The notes beneath the pieces are model-generated. The model was not told the DNA's origin. It saw only the letters and a program-made list of their open reading frames with translations, and searched no databases. Below, one piece after another: positions 41,507 to 49,960 of a stretch of DNA of 64,000 nucleotides. Position numbers and translations under genes: made by a program. Source of the stretch: UBA8524 sp964215915. GTDB taxonomy: Bacteria; Bacteroidota; Bacteroidia; UBA8524. Numbering within the stretch: position 1 is the stretch's first letter; every line of letters starts with the position of its first letter. Location of the stretch: assembly GCA_964215915.1 (NCBI GenBank), contig CAXPEB010000094.1, positions 1-64,000 on the forward strand, given 5' to 3'.

Positions 41507-42729
41507 GATTAAGCGGATTTATAGCCCGGCGCTACCTCTTCTCGAAAAGCAATCCCAACGCGATCAATATCATCAGTGCCATCTCGGTACTGGGATTCGC
41601 CGTAGGTGCCATGGCCCTGGTTACGGTCATGTCTGTCTTCAACGGGTTTGAATCGCTCGTGCAGTCGCTGTACACTTCTTTTGATCCGGATATCAAAGTG
41701 GAAGCCCGCCGCGGAAAGGTTTTCCATACCGACAGCATCCCACTGCAGCAAATCCGTAACCTGGAAGAGGTGGATCTTGTAGCTACCGTGCTGGAAGAGA
41801 ACGTGGTGCTGCGCTATGACGAAAGGCAGGCCATTGCGACTATGAAAGGAGTCAGCCCGGAATACATCCATGTAACCGACCTGGACAGCATGGTTTTCGA
41901 CGGACAAATGCTCCTGGAAAGTGGCGACCGGAATTTTGCAGTGGCCGGATTGGGGGTAGCAAACCGGTTGGGACTTTCCACTTATAATGACTTCACCCGG
42001 CTGGCTATTTACCTGCCCAGAAGGGGAGCACGCATCTCCATGAACCCGGAAGAAGCCCTGAACCAGGCCTTTGTGTTGCCAAGCGGGGTATTCAGTATTG
42101 ATGATGAGATCAATAACAAATATGTCCTGATTCCGCTTCGCCTTGCCAGGCAACTGATGGATTATACGGATGAAGTGTCGGCACTTGAGATTCGCCTCAA
42201 AGCCGGACAGGATGTCGAAGCCGCCATTGACAGGATCCGGGAAATTCTGGGCCCGGACTATGTGGTCAAAAACCGGGAACAACAGCAGGAGATGCTCTAC
42301 AAAGTGTTCCGCTCGGAAAAGTGGGCCACGGCTCTGATCATGGTCTTTATCCTGGTACTGCTCACCTTTACCGTAATATCCAGCCTGAGTATGCTGGTCA
42401 TGGAAAAGCGTCAGGACATCCGAATCCTGCGCAGCATGGGGGCTAACAATGCGTTGATTCGTTCCATCTTCCTCCGGGAAGGTATGATGATCGCGGTTTC
42501 CGGAGGAATTGCCGGACTGCTCCTGGGTTTTGGGTTATGCTGGGCTCAACAGGAATTCGGGCTGGTGGGTTTCGGAGGCATGGGAACCTTCATCATACAG
42601 GCTTATCCTGTGGAAATGAAAACCAGTGATTTTCTGATCATCTTCCTGTTTATTGCCCTGCTGGGCCTGCTCACTGCCTGGCTTCCTGCCAGGAAGGCCA
42701 CACGGGTAGATGCCGTAGCACGGGACTAA
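41503..42729 (+). CDS. LolC/LolE-type lipoprotein-releasing permease
   Basis: 408 residues with an N-terminal helix (AINIISAISVLGFAVGAMALVTVMSVFNGFE), a large periplasmic MacB-like domain and three C-terminal FtsX-type helices (ALIMVFILVLLTFTVISSLSMLVMEKRQDIRILRSMGA motif regions; then ISGGIAGLLLGFGLCW-like and IIFLFIALLGLLTAWLPARKA). ABC permease for releasing lipoproteins from the inner membrane; no partner ATPase (LolD) is adjacent. The stop shares the tetranucleotide CTAA with the stop of the convergent gene at 42726. Confidence 0.9.
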   Translation: MRLSGFIARRYLFSKSNPNAINIISAISVLGFAVGAMALVTVMSVFNGFESLVQSLYTSFDPDIKVEARRGKVFHTDSIPLQQIRNLEEVDLVATVLEENVVLRYDERQAIATMKGVSPEYIHVTDLDSMVFDGQMLLESGDRNFAVAGLGVANRLGLSTYNDFTRLAIYLPRRGARISMNPEEALNQAFVLPSGVFSIDDEINNKYVLIPLRLARQLMDYTDEVSALEIRLKAGQDVEAAIDRIREILGPDYVVKNREQQQEMLYKVFRSEKWATALIMVFILVLLTFTVISSLSMLVMEKRQDIRILRSMGANNALIRSIFLREGMMIAVSGGIAGLLLGFGLCWAQQEFGLVGFGGMGTFIIQAYPVEMKTSDFLIIFLFIALLGLLTAWLPARKATRVDAVARD

Positions 42730-43352
42730 TCCGATTCCCAGACACGACAGGGACTTCCTTCCCCGGATTCCATTTTCCAGCCGCGCTTTTTTGCTTTTTT
42801 CATGAGGTATTTGCGCAACAGCTTGGGATAAAAAAATCGGCTCCAGATAGCCAGACGCCCTCTTTCCCGGGTAACCCCGATGACCTGCAACAGATCGTAA
42901 CTGGCCGCAGCACAGCGCATTCCCAAAAAGGCATAGTCGTATGGTACTTCACAGGTATAAACCCTGCTCAGACTATCGAGCCGGTGATATTGTCCGCTGC
43001 TAACGGGTATCCGGATGCTCAGTCTTTTGACAGAAGCCGAATCACTGCCCCGGAAAGTCTCCCAGAAGGATTCCGGATCACGAATGGAAAAAGCACTCAG
43101 GCAATTCTTTTTGTGGCCGATATAGTGGAATCCATTGCTCGGGGCAAAGTCGATAACCCGTGAACTATCCAGCTGAACGCCTACGTGCCCGCCGTGTATT
43201 CCACCGAACCATTTTCCACCTGAGGAGTCGCAATCGGGAGAAGGACGCGATCCATAAATGAATAACACCCGGATATGGCAGGAATCCGCAGCATATGTCT
43301 GTGTCAACGAACCGAGAAAAATCAGAATCGGAAAAATGTATTTCATGATCAT
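42726..43352 (-). CDS. Secreted protein, possible permuted papain-like fold
   Basis: About 208 residues from the MIMKYIF start at 43352 or 43346; the longer frame to 43478 lacks a signal peptide start. The signal peptide ends near TYAADS. The body has a His in GGIHGGHVGVQLDSS and a Cys in FLGMRCAAASYDLL about 100 residues later, in an order (His before Cys) like the permuted NlpC/P60 YiiX-type proteases or lipid hydrolases. I cannot confirm the third residue. Alternatives: a non-catalytic fold of the same family. Divergent from pth (73 nt). Confidence 0.65.
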   Translation of the reverse strand: MIMKYIFPILIFLGSLTQTYAADSCHIRVLFIYGSRPSPDCDSSGGKWFGGIHGGHVGVQLDSSRVIDFAPSNGFHYIGHKKNCLSAFSIRDPESFWETFRGSDSASVKRLSIRIPVSSGQYHRLDSLSRVYTCEVPYDYAFLGMRCAAASYDLLQVIGVTRERGRLAIWSRFFYPKLLRKYLMKKAKKRGWKMESGEGSPCRVWESD

Positions 43353-43412
43353 GACAAACTTCCTTCCCAATGGAACGACGTAAAAAGAGGCCGTCGTGTG
43401 GCATCGGTTCTT

Positions 43413-43420
43413 TATTTTTG
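43413..43420 (+). promoter_or_regulatory. -7 element (TATTTTTG) of pth
   Basis: An exact TAnnTTTG match ending 5 nt before the pth ATG at 43426. It supports that start over the in-frame ATG at 43396, which would lie upstream of the box. Confidence 0.65.
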
Positions 43421-43425
43421 CCCGC

Positions 43426-43983
43426 ATGAAATACCTGATTGCCGGCTTGGGAAATGTAGGCGCCGAATACTCTGGCACCCGTCACAACATCGGGTTTGAT
43501 GTGGTTAATGAACTGGCGCGCAGAATGGAAGTAAAGTTTGATGTCGGCAGGCTGGCCTATGTGGCGGAAGGTAAATTCAAAGGGCGTCAGCTTATCCTGA
43601 TCAAGCCCACCACGTATATGAATCTCAGCGGCAAAGCCGTGAATTACTGGCTGAAGGAATCCAAACTGGGGCCTGAAAACCTGTTGGTGATTACGGATGA
43701 CCTGGCCCTGCCTTTCGGTAAAATACGGATGAAAGGAAAAGGAAGTGACGGCGGTCATAACGGCCTTAAAGATATCAATGCCGTATTGGGTCATTCCAAT
43801 TACCCGCGCCTTCGTTTTGGTATCGGCGATCGTTTCAGCCGTGGCCGTCAGATCGACTATGTACTTGGTCAATGGTCTGCGGAAGAACAGTCGGAACTGG
43901 AGGAAGCTATCGGTCGTGCCGCAGACGCCGCAGAAGCTTTCTGCAGTATCGGTCTGGAAAGGGCCATGAACTTCTTTAATTAA
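43426..43983 (+). CDS. pth: Peptidyl-tRNA hydrolase
   Basis: Frees tRNA from peptidyl-tRNAs dropped by ribosomes. 185 residues from the ATG at 43426 (the in-frame ATG at 43396 adds ten residues in front of the conserved MKYLIAGLGN). Signatures: GLGNVGAEYSGTRHNIGFDVV with the catalytic His in RHNIGF, KPTTYMNLSGKAV and the GKGSDGGHNGLKDI motif with the second His. Length normal. Confidence 0.96.
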   Translation: MKYLIAGLGNVGAEYSGTRHNIGFDVVNELARRMEVKFDVGRLAYVAEGKFKGRQLILIKPTTYMNLSGKAVNYWLKESKLGPENLLVITDDLALPFGKIRMKGKGSDGGHNGLKDINAVLGHSNYPRLRFGIGDRFSRGRQIDYVLGQWSAEEQSELEEAIGRAADAAEAFCSIGLERAMNFFN

Positions 43984-44058
43984 GCCCCTCTCACCCTCCT
44001 AACCAATACTTTTAACGAACTTTTATTCGTTTATTAACATTCGGCCAAATGCTTCCAT

Positions 44059-44066
44059 TACCTTTG
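44059..44066 (+). promoter_or_regulatory. -7 element (TACCTTTG) of the TetR gene
   Basis: An exact TAnnTTTG match, 7 nt before the ATG at 44074. The operator of the regulator itself is not identifiable by eye. Confidence 0.6.
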
Positions 44067-44073
44067 TTTTGCA

Positions 44074-44649
44074 ATGCCACGGGTAAAAGACGATAAGAAG
44101 CTGGATGCCATTCATGAAGCTGCGCTCCGCCTGGTCATCCAGACCGGTTTTACCGGACTAAAAATGGCCGATGTGGCCAAAGCGGCAGGGGTGGCTACAG
44201 GTACTTTGTACATTTATTATCCGGGAAAAGAATCCCTGGTCAATGCCTTGTTCAAATCCATCAAAGGAGAAATGGTTTCGCTGTTTCAGGGGATCAGTAT
44301 GGATGTGTATGATTATGCAGCGTTGTTCCGGGATCTTTGGATGCGGTACTTTTCCTATTGCATGGAAAACCCGGAAAAGATGCTGTTTGCAGAACAGTTC
44401 CATTACAGCGGCATCGTAGACCCCGAACTCATTAAAATGGCCGATGAGGGAATGGCTGCCCTTGATCGCTTCCTGACCATCGGGCAAGAGCATGACCTGA
44501 TCATCGGAGGCAATATCAAAGTATTGAAAGCCCATCTGCAGGGATCCGTGCATGAAATCGTTCGCATGTTCTACCAAAGCCGGATCAAACCTGGAAAAGA
44601 GACCATGGAGAAATGTTACCTCATGGCCTGGAACAGCATCAAGCGCTAA
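44074..44649 (+). CDS. TetR/AcrR family transcriptional regulator
   Basis: 191 residues. The N-terminal DNA-binding helix-turn-helix is TGFTGLKMADVAKAAGV-ATGTLYIYYPGKESLV at about 27-58, followed by an all-helical ligand domain with no recognisable pocket residues. It is first of a same-strand series TetR (44074), SDR (44686, 36 nt later), patatin (45482, 16 nt later), and may control these lipid-related genes. The ligand is unknown. Confidence 0.92.
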   Translation: MPRVKDDKKLDAIHEAALRLVIQTGFTGLKMADVAKAAGVATGTLYIYYPGKESLVNALFKSIKGEMVSLFQGISMDVYDYAALFRDLWMRYFSYCMENPEKMLFAEQFHYSGIVDPELIKMADEGMAALDRFLTIGQEHDLIIGGNIKVLKAHLQGSVHEIVRMFYQSRIKPGKETMEKCYLMAWNSIKR

Positions 44650-44685
44650 ATTTTTTTACTCAAAAAACGAATAAATATTCATCTT

Positions 44686-45465
44686 ATGAAACGTACAGCA
44701 CTGATAACAGGAGCCTCCTCAGGATTGGGGCTGGAGTTTGCCCGGGAATTTGCCCGCGACGGGCATAATGTGGTACTCAGCGCCCGGCGGAGAGAAGAAA
44801 TGGAAACACTGGCCGACGAGTTGCGGTCGGCTTATGGAGTACAGGTATGGGTAAAACCTGCGGACCTAAGCCGCATGGAGGAGATCGATCGTTTGTATGC
44901 TGAACTGAAAGAAGAAAACATCGCCATCGATTTTTTGGTGAATAATGCCGGATTCGGAGATTTTGCCCTGTTCCACGAAGCCAGCTGGGAGAAGCTGGAG
45001 CGCATGATGGATTTGAACATCAAAGCCCTTACAAAACTCTCCTACCTTTTTGTGAAGCCCATGGTAGAACGAGGTTTCGGGAAAATTCTGCAGGTAGCCT
45101 CCACCGCATCATTCCAACCCGGCCCCACCATGGCGGTATACTATGCCTCCAAGGCCTATGTACTGTCACTCGGCGAGGCCATGAGCAATGAGCTCAAAGG
45201 AAGCGGGGTACATGTTACCGTACTTTGTCCGGGTGCAACCGAATCGGGATTCCAGGGTACGGCAGATCTTAATAACAGCAGGCTGGTCAAAGGGAAAAAA
45301 CTTCCCTCCGCTGCGGAAGTCGCCGCTTTCGGGTATAAAAAAATGAAACAGAATCGCATGACGGTCATACATGGAATGCTCAACCGGATCATGGCCTTCT
45401 CCATCCGCCTGACTCCCCGTGCCTGGGTATTGCCCATCGTTCGCTACATGCAGAATGCAGTCTAA
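44686..45465 (+). CDS. Short-chain dehydrogenase/reductase
   Basis: 259 residues, classical SDR of the DltE/YqjQ-like subgroup. NAD(P) motif TGASSGLGLEFAREFARDG near residues 7-25, NNAGFGDFALFH in the middle, active-site Ser in LQVASTASFQPG and Tyr-Lys in YYASKAYVLSLGEAMSNEL. Substrate not deducible. Located between the TetR regulator and the patatin gene; likely co-regulated. Confidence 0.92.
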   Translation: MKRTALITGASSGLGLEFAREFARDGHNVVLSARRREEMETLADELRSAYGVQVWVKPADLSRMEEIDRLYAELKEENIAIDFLVNNAGFGDFALFHEASWEKLERMMDLNIKALTKLSYLFVKPMVERGFGKILQVASTASFQPGPTMAVYYASKAYVLSLGEAMSNELKGSGVHVTVLCPGATESGFQGTADLNNSRLVKGKKLPSAAEVAAFGYKKMKQNRMTVIHGMLNRIMAFSIRLTPRAWVLPIVRYMQNAV

Positions 45466-45481
45466 ATCGTAACTTGCAAAC

Positions 45482-46252
45482 ATGGCAGAATACAGGCTCG
45501 GTATCGCTCTCGGAGGCGGTGGGGCAAGGGGTTTCGCCCATCTAGGCGTGCTCCAGGCCTTAAAGGAAAAAAATGTGGAAGCCGACATATACAGCGGCAC
45601 CAGTGCGGGAGCTATTGTCGGGGCATTGATCGCCGCCGGAAATGAGCCGGAGAAGATTTTCAAGGCCATGAAAAAAAATTCCATCCTTGATTTTGCCAAG
45701 CTTCATATTCCCGACCTCGGCCTGATGCGGCTTTCCAAACTACCCCGCTTTCTGAACGCACATATCCAGGCAGAAAAACTCGAAGACCTGAACAAACCCC
45801 TTATCGTAGCTGCAGCCGACATGCTAAAGGGGAAAGTAGCCTACTTCGATAAAGGTCCGCTGGTCGCCTGTATACAAGCCTCTGCTTCCATCCCGGTACT
45901 TTTTTCCCCGGTGGAAATAGACGGAAATGTCTATGTAGACGGTGGACTCTTCGATAACCTGCCTTACAAACCCCTTGAAGAACGTTGTGAGATCGTACTG
46001 GCCGTCCATATCAGCCCGATACGCCCCGTCAATTCCATCGACAGCCTTTCCAAAATGATTGCCCGGACTTTCGAACTGAGTGTTAACGGGCATATCCGCG
46101 AAAACCGGGTAAGAAACCGGTACGTGATCGCACCGAAGGGCGTGGAGCGCTTTGACCTGCTTGACACCAAAGCCGCCGATGAGCTTTATAAGATCGGGTA
46201 TGAACATGTGCGGGACATGGAAATCCCCGAAGAATGGAAAAATCCTTCGTAA
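45482..46252 (+). CDS. Patatin-like phospholipase
   Basis: 256 residues, a Ser-Asp dyad acyl hydrolase. The oxyanion loop LGGGGARGFAHLGVL is at about 10-24, the nucleophile GTSAG contains Ser41, and the dyad Asp is in YVDGGLFDNLP at about 153. This is the RssA/NTE-like patatin class. It acts on membrane phospholipids or lysophospholipids. It is preceded by TetR and SDR genes, so it may be part of a regulated lipid-turnover unit. Confidence 0.94.
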   Translation: MAEYRLGIALGGGGARGFAHLGVLQALKEKNVEADIYSGTSAGAIVGALIAAGNEPEKIFKAMKKNSILDFAKLHIPDLGLMRLSKLPRFLNAHIQAEKLEDLNKPLIVAAADMLKGKVAYFDKGPLVACIQASASIPVLFSPVEIDGNVYVDGGLFDNLPYKPLEERCEIVLAVHISPIRPVNSIDSLSKMIARTFELSVNGHIRENRVRNRYVIAPKGVERFDLLDTKAADELYKIGYEHVRDMEIPEEWKNPS

Positions 46253-46318
46253 GTCGCGCGGACACTGGTTTTTTTACGTCATTTTCCCTACCTTAAACGA
46301 CATAAATCTAGAAACAAC

Positions 46319-46612
46319 ATGAACAGAGAAGAATTCCAGGCAATGGCCAAAAAACGTATCGATGAGATGTATGACACCATCGAAGAACTTGAAAAAAAAC
46401 GCGACAATCTGAGCGAAACCGCCAAAAGTAAAGTCAATGAGCAACTGGAGAACCTGAAAGCCAAGCGCAGTGAGATGGCAGACCGCCTCGAAAAACTCAA
46501 AGGAGCCAGCGGCGATTCCTGGGAAGAGATCAAAAAAGCTTTCAATGAGAGCAGCGATTCTTTCAAAACCCATCTCGCCAATATAAAGGCCCGGTTCGCA
46601 GAAATGGACTAA
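46319..46612 (+). CDS. Small coiled-coil protein
   Basis: 97 residues, nearly all helical and charged, with a continuous heptad-like pattern from about residue 5 to 65 (REEFQAMAKKRIDEMYDTIEELEKKRD region and NEQLENLKAKRSEMADRLEKLK) and a second helical stretch at the C-terminus. It resembles small stress-type coiled-coil proteins (sll1863-like). No signal peptide. It ends in the tetranucleotide CTAA overlapping the convergent isochorismate synthase stop. Function not known. Confidence 0.75.
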   Translation: MNREEFQAMAKKRIDEMYDTIEELEKKRDNLSETAKSKVNEQLENLKAKRSEMADRLEKLKGASGDSWEEIKKAFNESSDSFKTHLANIKARFAEMD

Positions 46613-47613
46613 CCGCCTTTCAGCCGGATCACTTTACTTTTTTCTTCCGTTTCCATCCATTCCCGGGCGGGATCCGACAATGCCGTGATCCCTGCCCCTA
46701 CATACACAAAATAGCGTTCGCGGAGAATTTGCATACAACGCAGGTTCACGAAAAATGCTGTTTTATCCTTATAGCTTGGCCCAATGAAACCGGCATAATA
46801 GCTTCGGTCAAACCCCTCTTCCCGGTCAATCCACCGGATAGCCTCCTGTTTGGGAAGCCCGGCTACGGCGGGAGTCGGGTGAAGCATGAGGGCCAACTTC
46901 ATCACATCCATCCCCTCTTCCAGGTTCATTTCCACCCGGTTAAAAAGATGGGTCAGGTGACCGGACTGCACGCGGTTTTTTTCCGATACCAAAAGGTCCC
47001 TGCACACCGGATCCAAAGTTTCCCTCAGATAGTCCAGCACAAATTCCTGCTCCTGCAATTCCTTTTCTCCGAAATCAGTGTCAGAGACCTGGGTACCTGC
47101 CAGTGCAACGGTTTCGGCCTTATTCCCTTCCTTGCGGAGTAACAGTTCCGGACTTGCCCCCAGCCAGATTCCCGTAGAAGGGGCATACCAGAGGTAGCAA
47201 AAGGCATTTTCGTAACGTTCGCAAAGCTGCTCGAAATGGGCCATGGCATCGTGGATGGGTTCTGTTTCCATAGCCCGTGCCGCCACCAGTTTGCTGAATT
47301 TCCCCGACTGAATAGCCTCAATCTCCCGATCAACCAGCTTCATGTAAGTCGCCTTGTCAGCCAACTTGGGGAACCCGGCCACAGAAGTGAAGCCAACGGA
47401 ACTGCCTTCTTCCTCACTCAGAAACCAGATAGGGTGAATATCCGTATCAAAAGGAGCGAAGACAAAACCTTCGCTTCCCGACTGCCCCGGATTCCAGGTT
47501 TCAGGCTTCTTTGGTCCAATGGCCTTCAATGTGCCCTCCGGTTCCCGCCATACGGCAAGCGCCTTGGAATCCCGGATAGCCTCTTCCAGAAGCTTATGAT
47601 AATCCGAGCGCAT
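46609..47613 (-). CDS. menF: Isochorismate synthase
   Basis: 334 residues of the chorismate-using enzyme family (chorismate to isochorismate), here most likely for menaquinone. The C-terminal catalytic half shows NKAETVALAGTQ, SGHLTHLFNRVEMNL, LHPTPAVAGLPKQEA, and the acidic Mg ligand region YYAGFIGP. Shorter than E. coli MenF at the N-terminus, as in many Bacteroidota. Its ATG lies 20 nt inside the 3' end of the thioesterase gene, so the two are expressed together. Confidence 0.9.
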   Translation of the reverse strand: MRSDYHKLLEEAIRDSKALAVWREPEGTLKAIGPKKPETWNPGQSGSEGFVFAPFDTDIHPIWFLSEEEGSSVGFTSVAGFPKLADKATYMKLVDREIEAIQSGKFSKLVAARAMETEPIHDAMAHFEQLCERYENAFCYLWYAPSTGIWLGASPELLLRKEGNKAETVALAGTQVSDTDFGEKELQEQEFVLDYLRETLDPVCRDLLVSEKNRVQSGHLTHLFNRVEMNLEEGMDVMKLALMLHPTPAVAGLPKQEAIRWIDREEGFDRSYYAGFIGPSYKDKTAFFVNLRCMQILRERYFVYVGAGITALSDPAREWMETEEKSKVIRLKGG

Positions 47614-48049
47614 CCTCCTGAATTTCTACAACAGCCATGGTCAACCGACTCACACATACCAGATCACCCTCTTCATCCCGAATCCGGATTTCCCAGACCT
47701 GTGTGGTTTTACCTACATGAAGTGGGTTTGCCTTTCCATACACAAAACCGCCCCTGGCCGGTTTAATATGGTTGGCATTGATTTCCATACCGAATGCTAC
47801 ATAGCGACTTCTGTCCAGTACCAGATTTGCAGCCATACTTCCAAGCGTTTCAGCCAGCGCCAGGGATGCACCGCCATTCAGCATTTTCAGCGGCTGAAAC
47901 GTCCGGGTATCCACAGGCATCCTGGCACTCAGGGAATCTTCCCGTATGTCAGTATATTCTATCCCAATATGTTCCGCCATGGTATCTTTCATGCGGTCAT
48001 TCAGCGCCTTCAGCGGTATATTTGTATCGATCTTAGGCAGTTTTCTCAT
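47594..48049 (-). CDS. Hotdog-fold thioesterase (PaaI/MenI type)
   Basis: 151 residues, single hotdog domain with the PaaI-like signature: VDTRTFQPLKMLNGGASLALAETLGSMAANL contains the Gly-Gly and Glu of the active site. The overlap with isochorismate synthase suggests a role in menaquinone synthesis (DHNA-CoA hydrolysis, MenI-like), but the family also covers phenylacetyl-CoA thioesterases. The ATG used here (48049) overlaps the start of the divergent phosphatase gene; later in-frame ATGs exist at 47992 and 47980. Confidence 0.85.
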   Translation of the reverse strand: MRKLPKIDTNIPLKALNDRMKDTMAEHIGIEYTDIREDSLSARMPVDTRTFQPLKMLNGGASLALAETLGSMAANLVLDRSRYVAFGMEINANHIKPARGGFVYGKANPLHVGKTTQVWEIRIRDEEGDLVCVSRLTMAVVEIQEDALGLS

Positions 48050-48689
48050 GATGAACGAAGCGCAACAAAGTTCTTTTTCCGTAACAAGAAAAACAATCTA
48101 CCTGGTGCGACACGGCGAAACGGAATTCAATCGCCTCGGTATCGTACAGGGCAGCGGGGTAGACAGTGACCTGAATGATACCGGTAAAGAACAGGCCCGG
48201 CGCTTTCATGCCCGTTACGGCCACCTTCCCTTCGAACGCATTTATACCTCTGCGTTGAAACGTACGCATCAGTCCGTAAATGCCTTCCTGGACGCAGGAA
48301 TTCCGCATACCGCACTCCCCGAACTCAACGAGATCAGCTGGGGAAATTACGAAGGCATGGAAAGTCGCTCGGTATGGAAACAGGAATACCTCGATATGGT
48401 AAACAACTGGAAATCCGGCCAACTCGATTACCGCATTCCTGGCGGAGAAAACCCTGTGGAACTGCAGGCTCGCCAAAAACCTGCCCTGGAAAAAATCCTT
48501 AGCGACAAGGAAGAGCTGGTGCTCATCTGCATGCACGGGAGGGCTATGAAGAGCTTTCTTTGCCTGATGCTCGGACTGCCACTTAGCAGCATGGACGATT
48601 TCACACACCACAACCTCGGGCTGTTCCTGCTCGAATACGACAACAGCCGCTTCCGGCTGCTGAAGTCCAACTGCACCCTTCATCTCTAG
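48048..48689 (+). CDS. Histidine phosphatase family protein
   Basis: 213 residues starting at ATG 48048 or 48051 (the longer frame from 47946 runs through the divergent gene). Phosphoglycerate-mutase-like fold: the catalytic RHG is in TIYLVRHGETEFNRLG near 21-36, then NDTGKEQARRFH and IYTSALKRTHQS with an active-site Arg, and the later CMHGRAMKSFL with the second His. General phosphatase; candidate substrates include cobamide phosphate or sugar phosphates. It begins in the same ATG/CAT tetranucleotide region as the divergent thioesterase. Confidence 0.9.
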   Translation: MMNEAQQSSFSVTRKTIYLVRHGETEFNRLGIVQGSGVDSDLNDTGKEQARRFHARYGHLPFERIYTSALKRTHQSVNAFLDAGIPHTALPELNEISWGNYEGMESRSVWKQEYLDMVNNWKSGQLDYRIPGGENPVELQARQKPALEKILSDKEELVLICMHGRAMKSFLCLMLGLPLSSMDDFTHHNLGLFLLEYDNSRFRLLKSNCTLHL

Positions 48690-48731
48690 AAGCCAAACCA
48701 TTCCGGTATTTTAATGTTCTGCTTCAAGACC

Positions 48732-48739
48732 TATATTTG
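48732..48739 (+). promoter_or_regulatory. -7 element (TATATTTG) of the acyl-CoA dehydrogenase
   Basis: An exact TAnnTTTG match, 20 nt before the ATG at 48760. Confidence 0.6.
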
Positions 48740-48759
48740 CACACCTTTAATCCTAACGA

Positions 48760-49899
48760 ATGAATTTCGAACTGAGTGAAGAACACCTGATGATCCAGCA
48801 GGCTGCACGCGATTTTGCCAATGCAGAACTGCTCCCCGGAGTAATCGAACGCGATGAGACAGGCAAATTTCCCATGGAACAGGTTCGCAAAATGGGCGAA
48901 CTCGGGTTTATGGGTATGATGGTCAGCCCCGAATACGGCGGGGGGGGAATGGATACCATTTCCTATGTATTGGCTATGGAAGAGATCAGCAAGGTTGACG
49001 CCTCCGCTTCAGTGGTTATGTCAGTGAACAACTCACTGGTATGCTGGGGTTTGGAGACGTACGGCACAGAAGAACAGAAACAAAAATACCTGGTACCCCT
49101 GGCACAGGGTAAGATTCACGGCGCCTTCTGCCTTTCCGAACCCGAAGCCGGATCAGATGCCACTTCGCAACGCACCACTGCCTTTGACCAGGGCGATCAT
49201 TACCTGCTGAACGGAACCAAAAACTGGATTACCAACGGCAACACAGGCGATGTTTACCTGGTTATTGCCCAATCAAACGTAGAAGCAGGCCACCGTGGCA
49301 TCAATGCTTTTATCGTGGAGAAAAGCTGGGATGGCGTACAGGTTGGCAGGAAAGAAGATAAAATGGGAATCCGCGGATCCGACACTCATTCCATCATGTT
49401 CCAGGATGTGAAGGTTCCCAAAGAAAACCGTATCGGCGAAGATGGTTTCGGCTTCAAGTTTGCCATGAAGACCCTCGCCGGAGGAAGAATAGGAATTGCC
49501 TCACAGGCTCTGGGTATCGCTTCAGGTGCCTACGAACGCTCTGTGGCTTACTCCAAAGAACGTAAGGCCTTCGGGAAAGAGATTATGCACCACCAGGCGA
49601 TCCAGTTTAAGCTGGCCGATATGGCTACGGAAATCGAAGCAGCCCGTCTGCTCTGCCTCCGCGCTGCCTGGCTGAAAGACCAGAAGCAGGATTACGGCCT
49701 CGCCGGATCCATGGCCAAAGTCTATTCTTCCGAAGTCGCTATGAAAACCACCACCGAAGCGGTGCAGATTCACGGCGGTTACGGCTATGTTCGCGAATAC
49801 CATGTCGAACGGATGATGCGCGATGCCAAGATCACCCAGATCTACGAAGGCACCTCGGAAGTGAACCGCATCGTAATTTCCAGAGACATTCTAAGATAA
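48760..49899 (+). CDS. Acyl-CoA dehydrogenase
   Basis: FAD enzyme making 2-enoyl-CoA, 379 residues, short-chain (butyryl-CoA-like) type. Signatures: the FAD/substrate segment AFCLSEPEAGSDA near residues 125-137, WITNGNTGDVYLV, the TLAGGRIGIASQALG helix, and the C-terminal QIHGGYGYVREYHVERMMRDAKITQIYEGTSE block (two motifs) with the catalytic Glu region near the end. It has its own -7 box and a clear terminator, so monocistronic. With hbd and fabG elsewhere in the window it fits fatty acid turnover. Confidence 0.95.
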   Translation: MNFELSEEHLMIQQAARDFANAELLPGVIERDETGKFPMEQVRKMGELGFMGMMVSPEYGGGGMDTISYVLAMEEISKVDASASVVMSVNNSLVCWGLETYGTEEQKQKYLVPLAQGKIHGAFCLSEPEAGSDATSQRTTAFDQGDHYLLNGTKNWITNGNTGDVYLVIAQSNVEAGHRGINAFIVEKSWDGVQVGRKEDKMGIRGSDTHSIMFQDVKVPKENRIGEDGFGFKFAMKTLAGGRIGIASQALGIASGAYERSVAYSKERKAFGKEIMHHQAIQFKLADMATEIEAARLLCLRAAWLKDQKQDYGLAGSMAKVYSSEVAMKTTTEAVQIHGGYGYVREYHVERMMRDAKITQIYEGTSEVNRIVISRDILR

Positions 49900-49919
49900 T
49901 TATTAGCTGTAGTGTGATA

Positions 49920-49956
49920 GGCTCATCCTGGATTACCGGGATGGGCCTTATTTTTT
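49920..49956 (+). terminator. Intrinsic terminator of the acyl-CoA dehydrogenase gene
   Basis: A 9-bp stem with one G-T pair (49920-49928 with 49939-49947), a 10-nt loop, then TTATTTTTT. It starts 21 nt after the stop. Confidence 0.85.
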
Positions 49957-49960
49957 GCCC

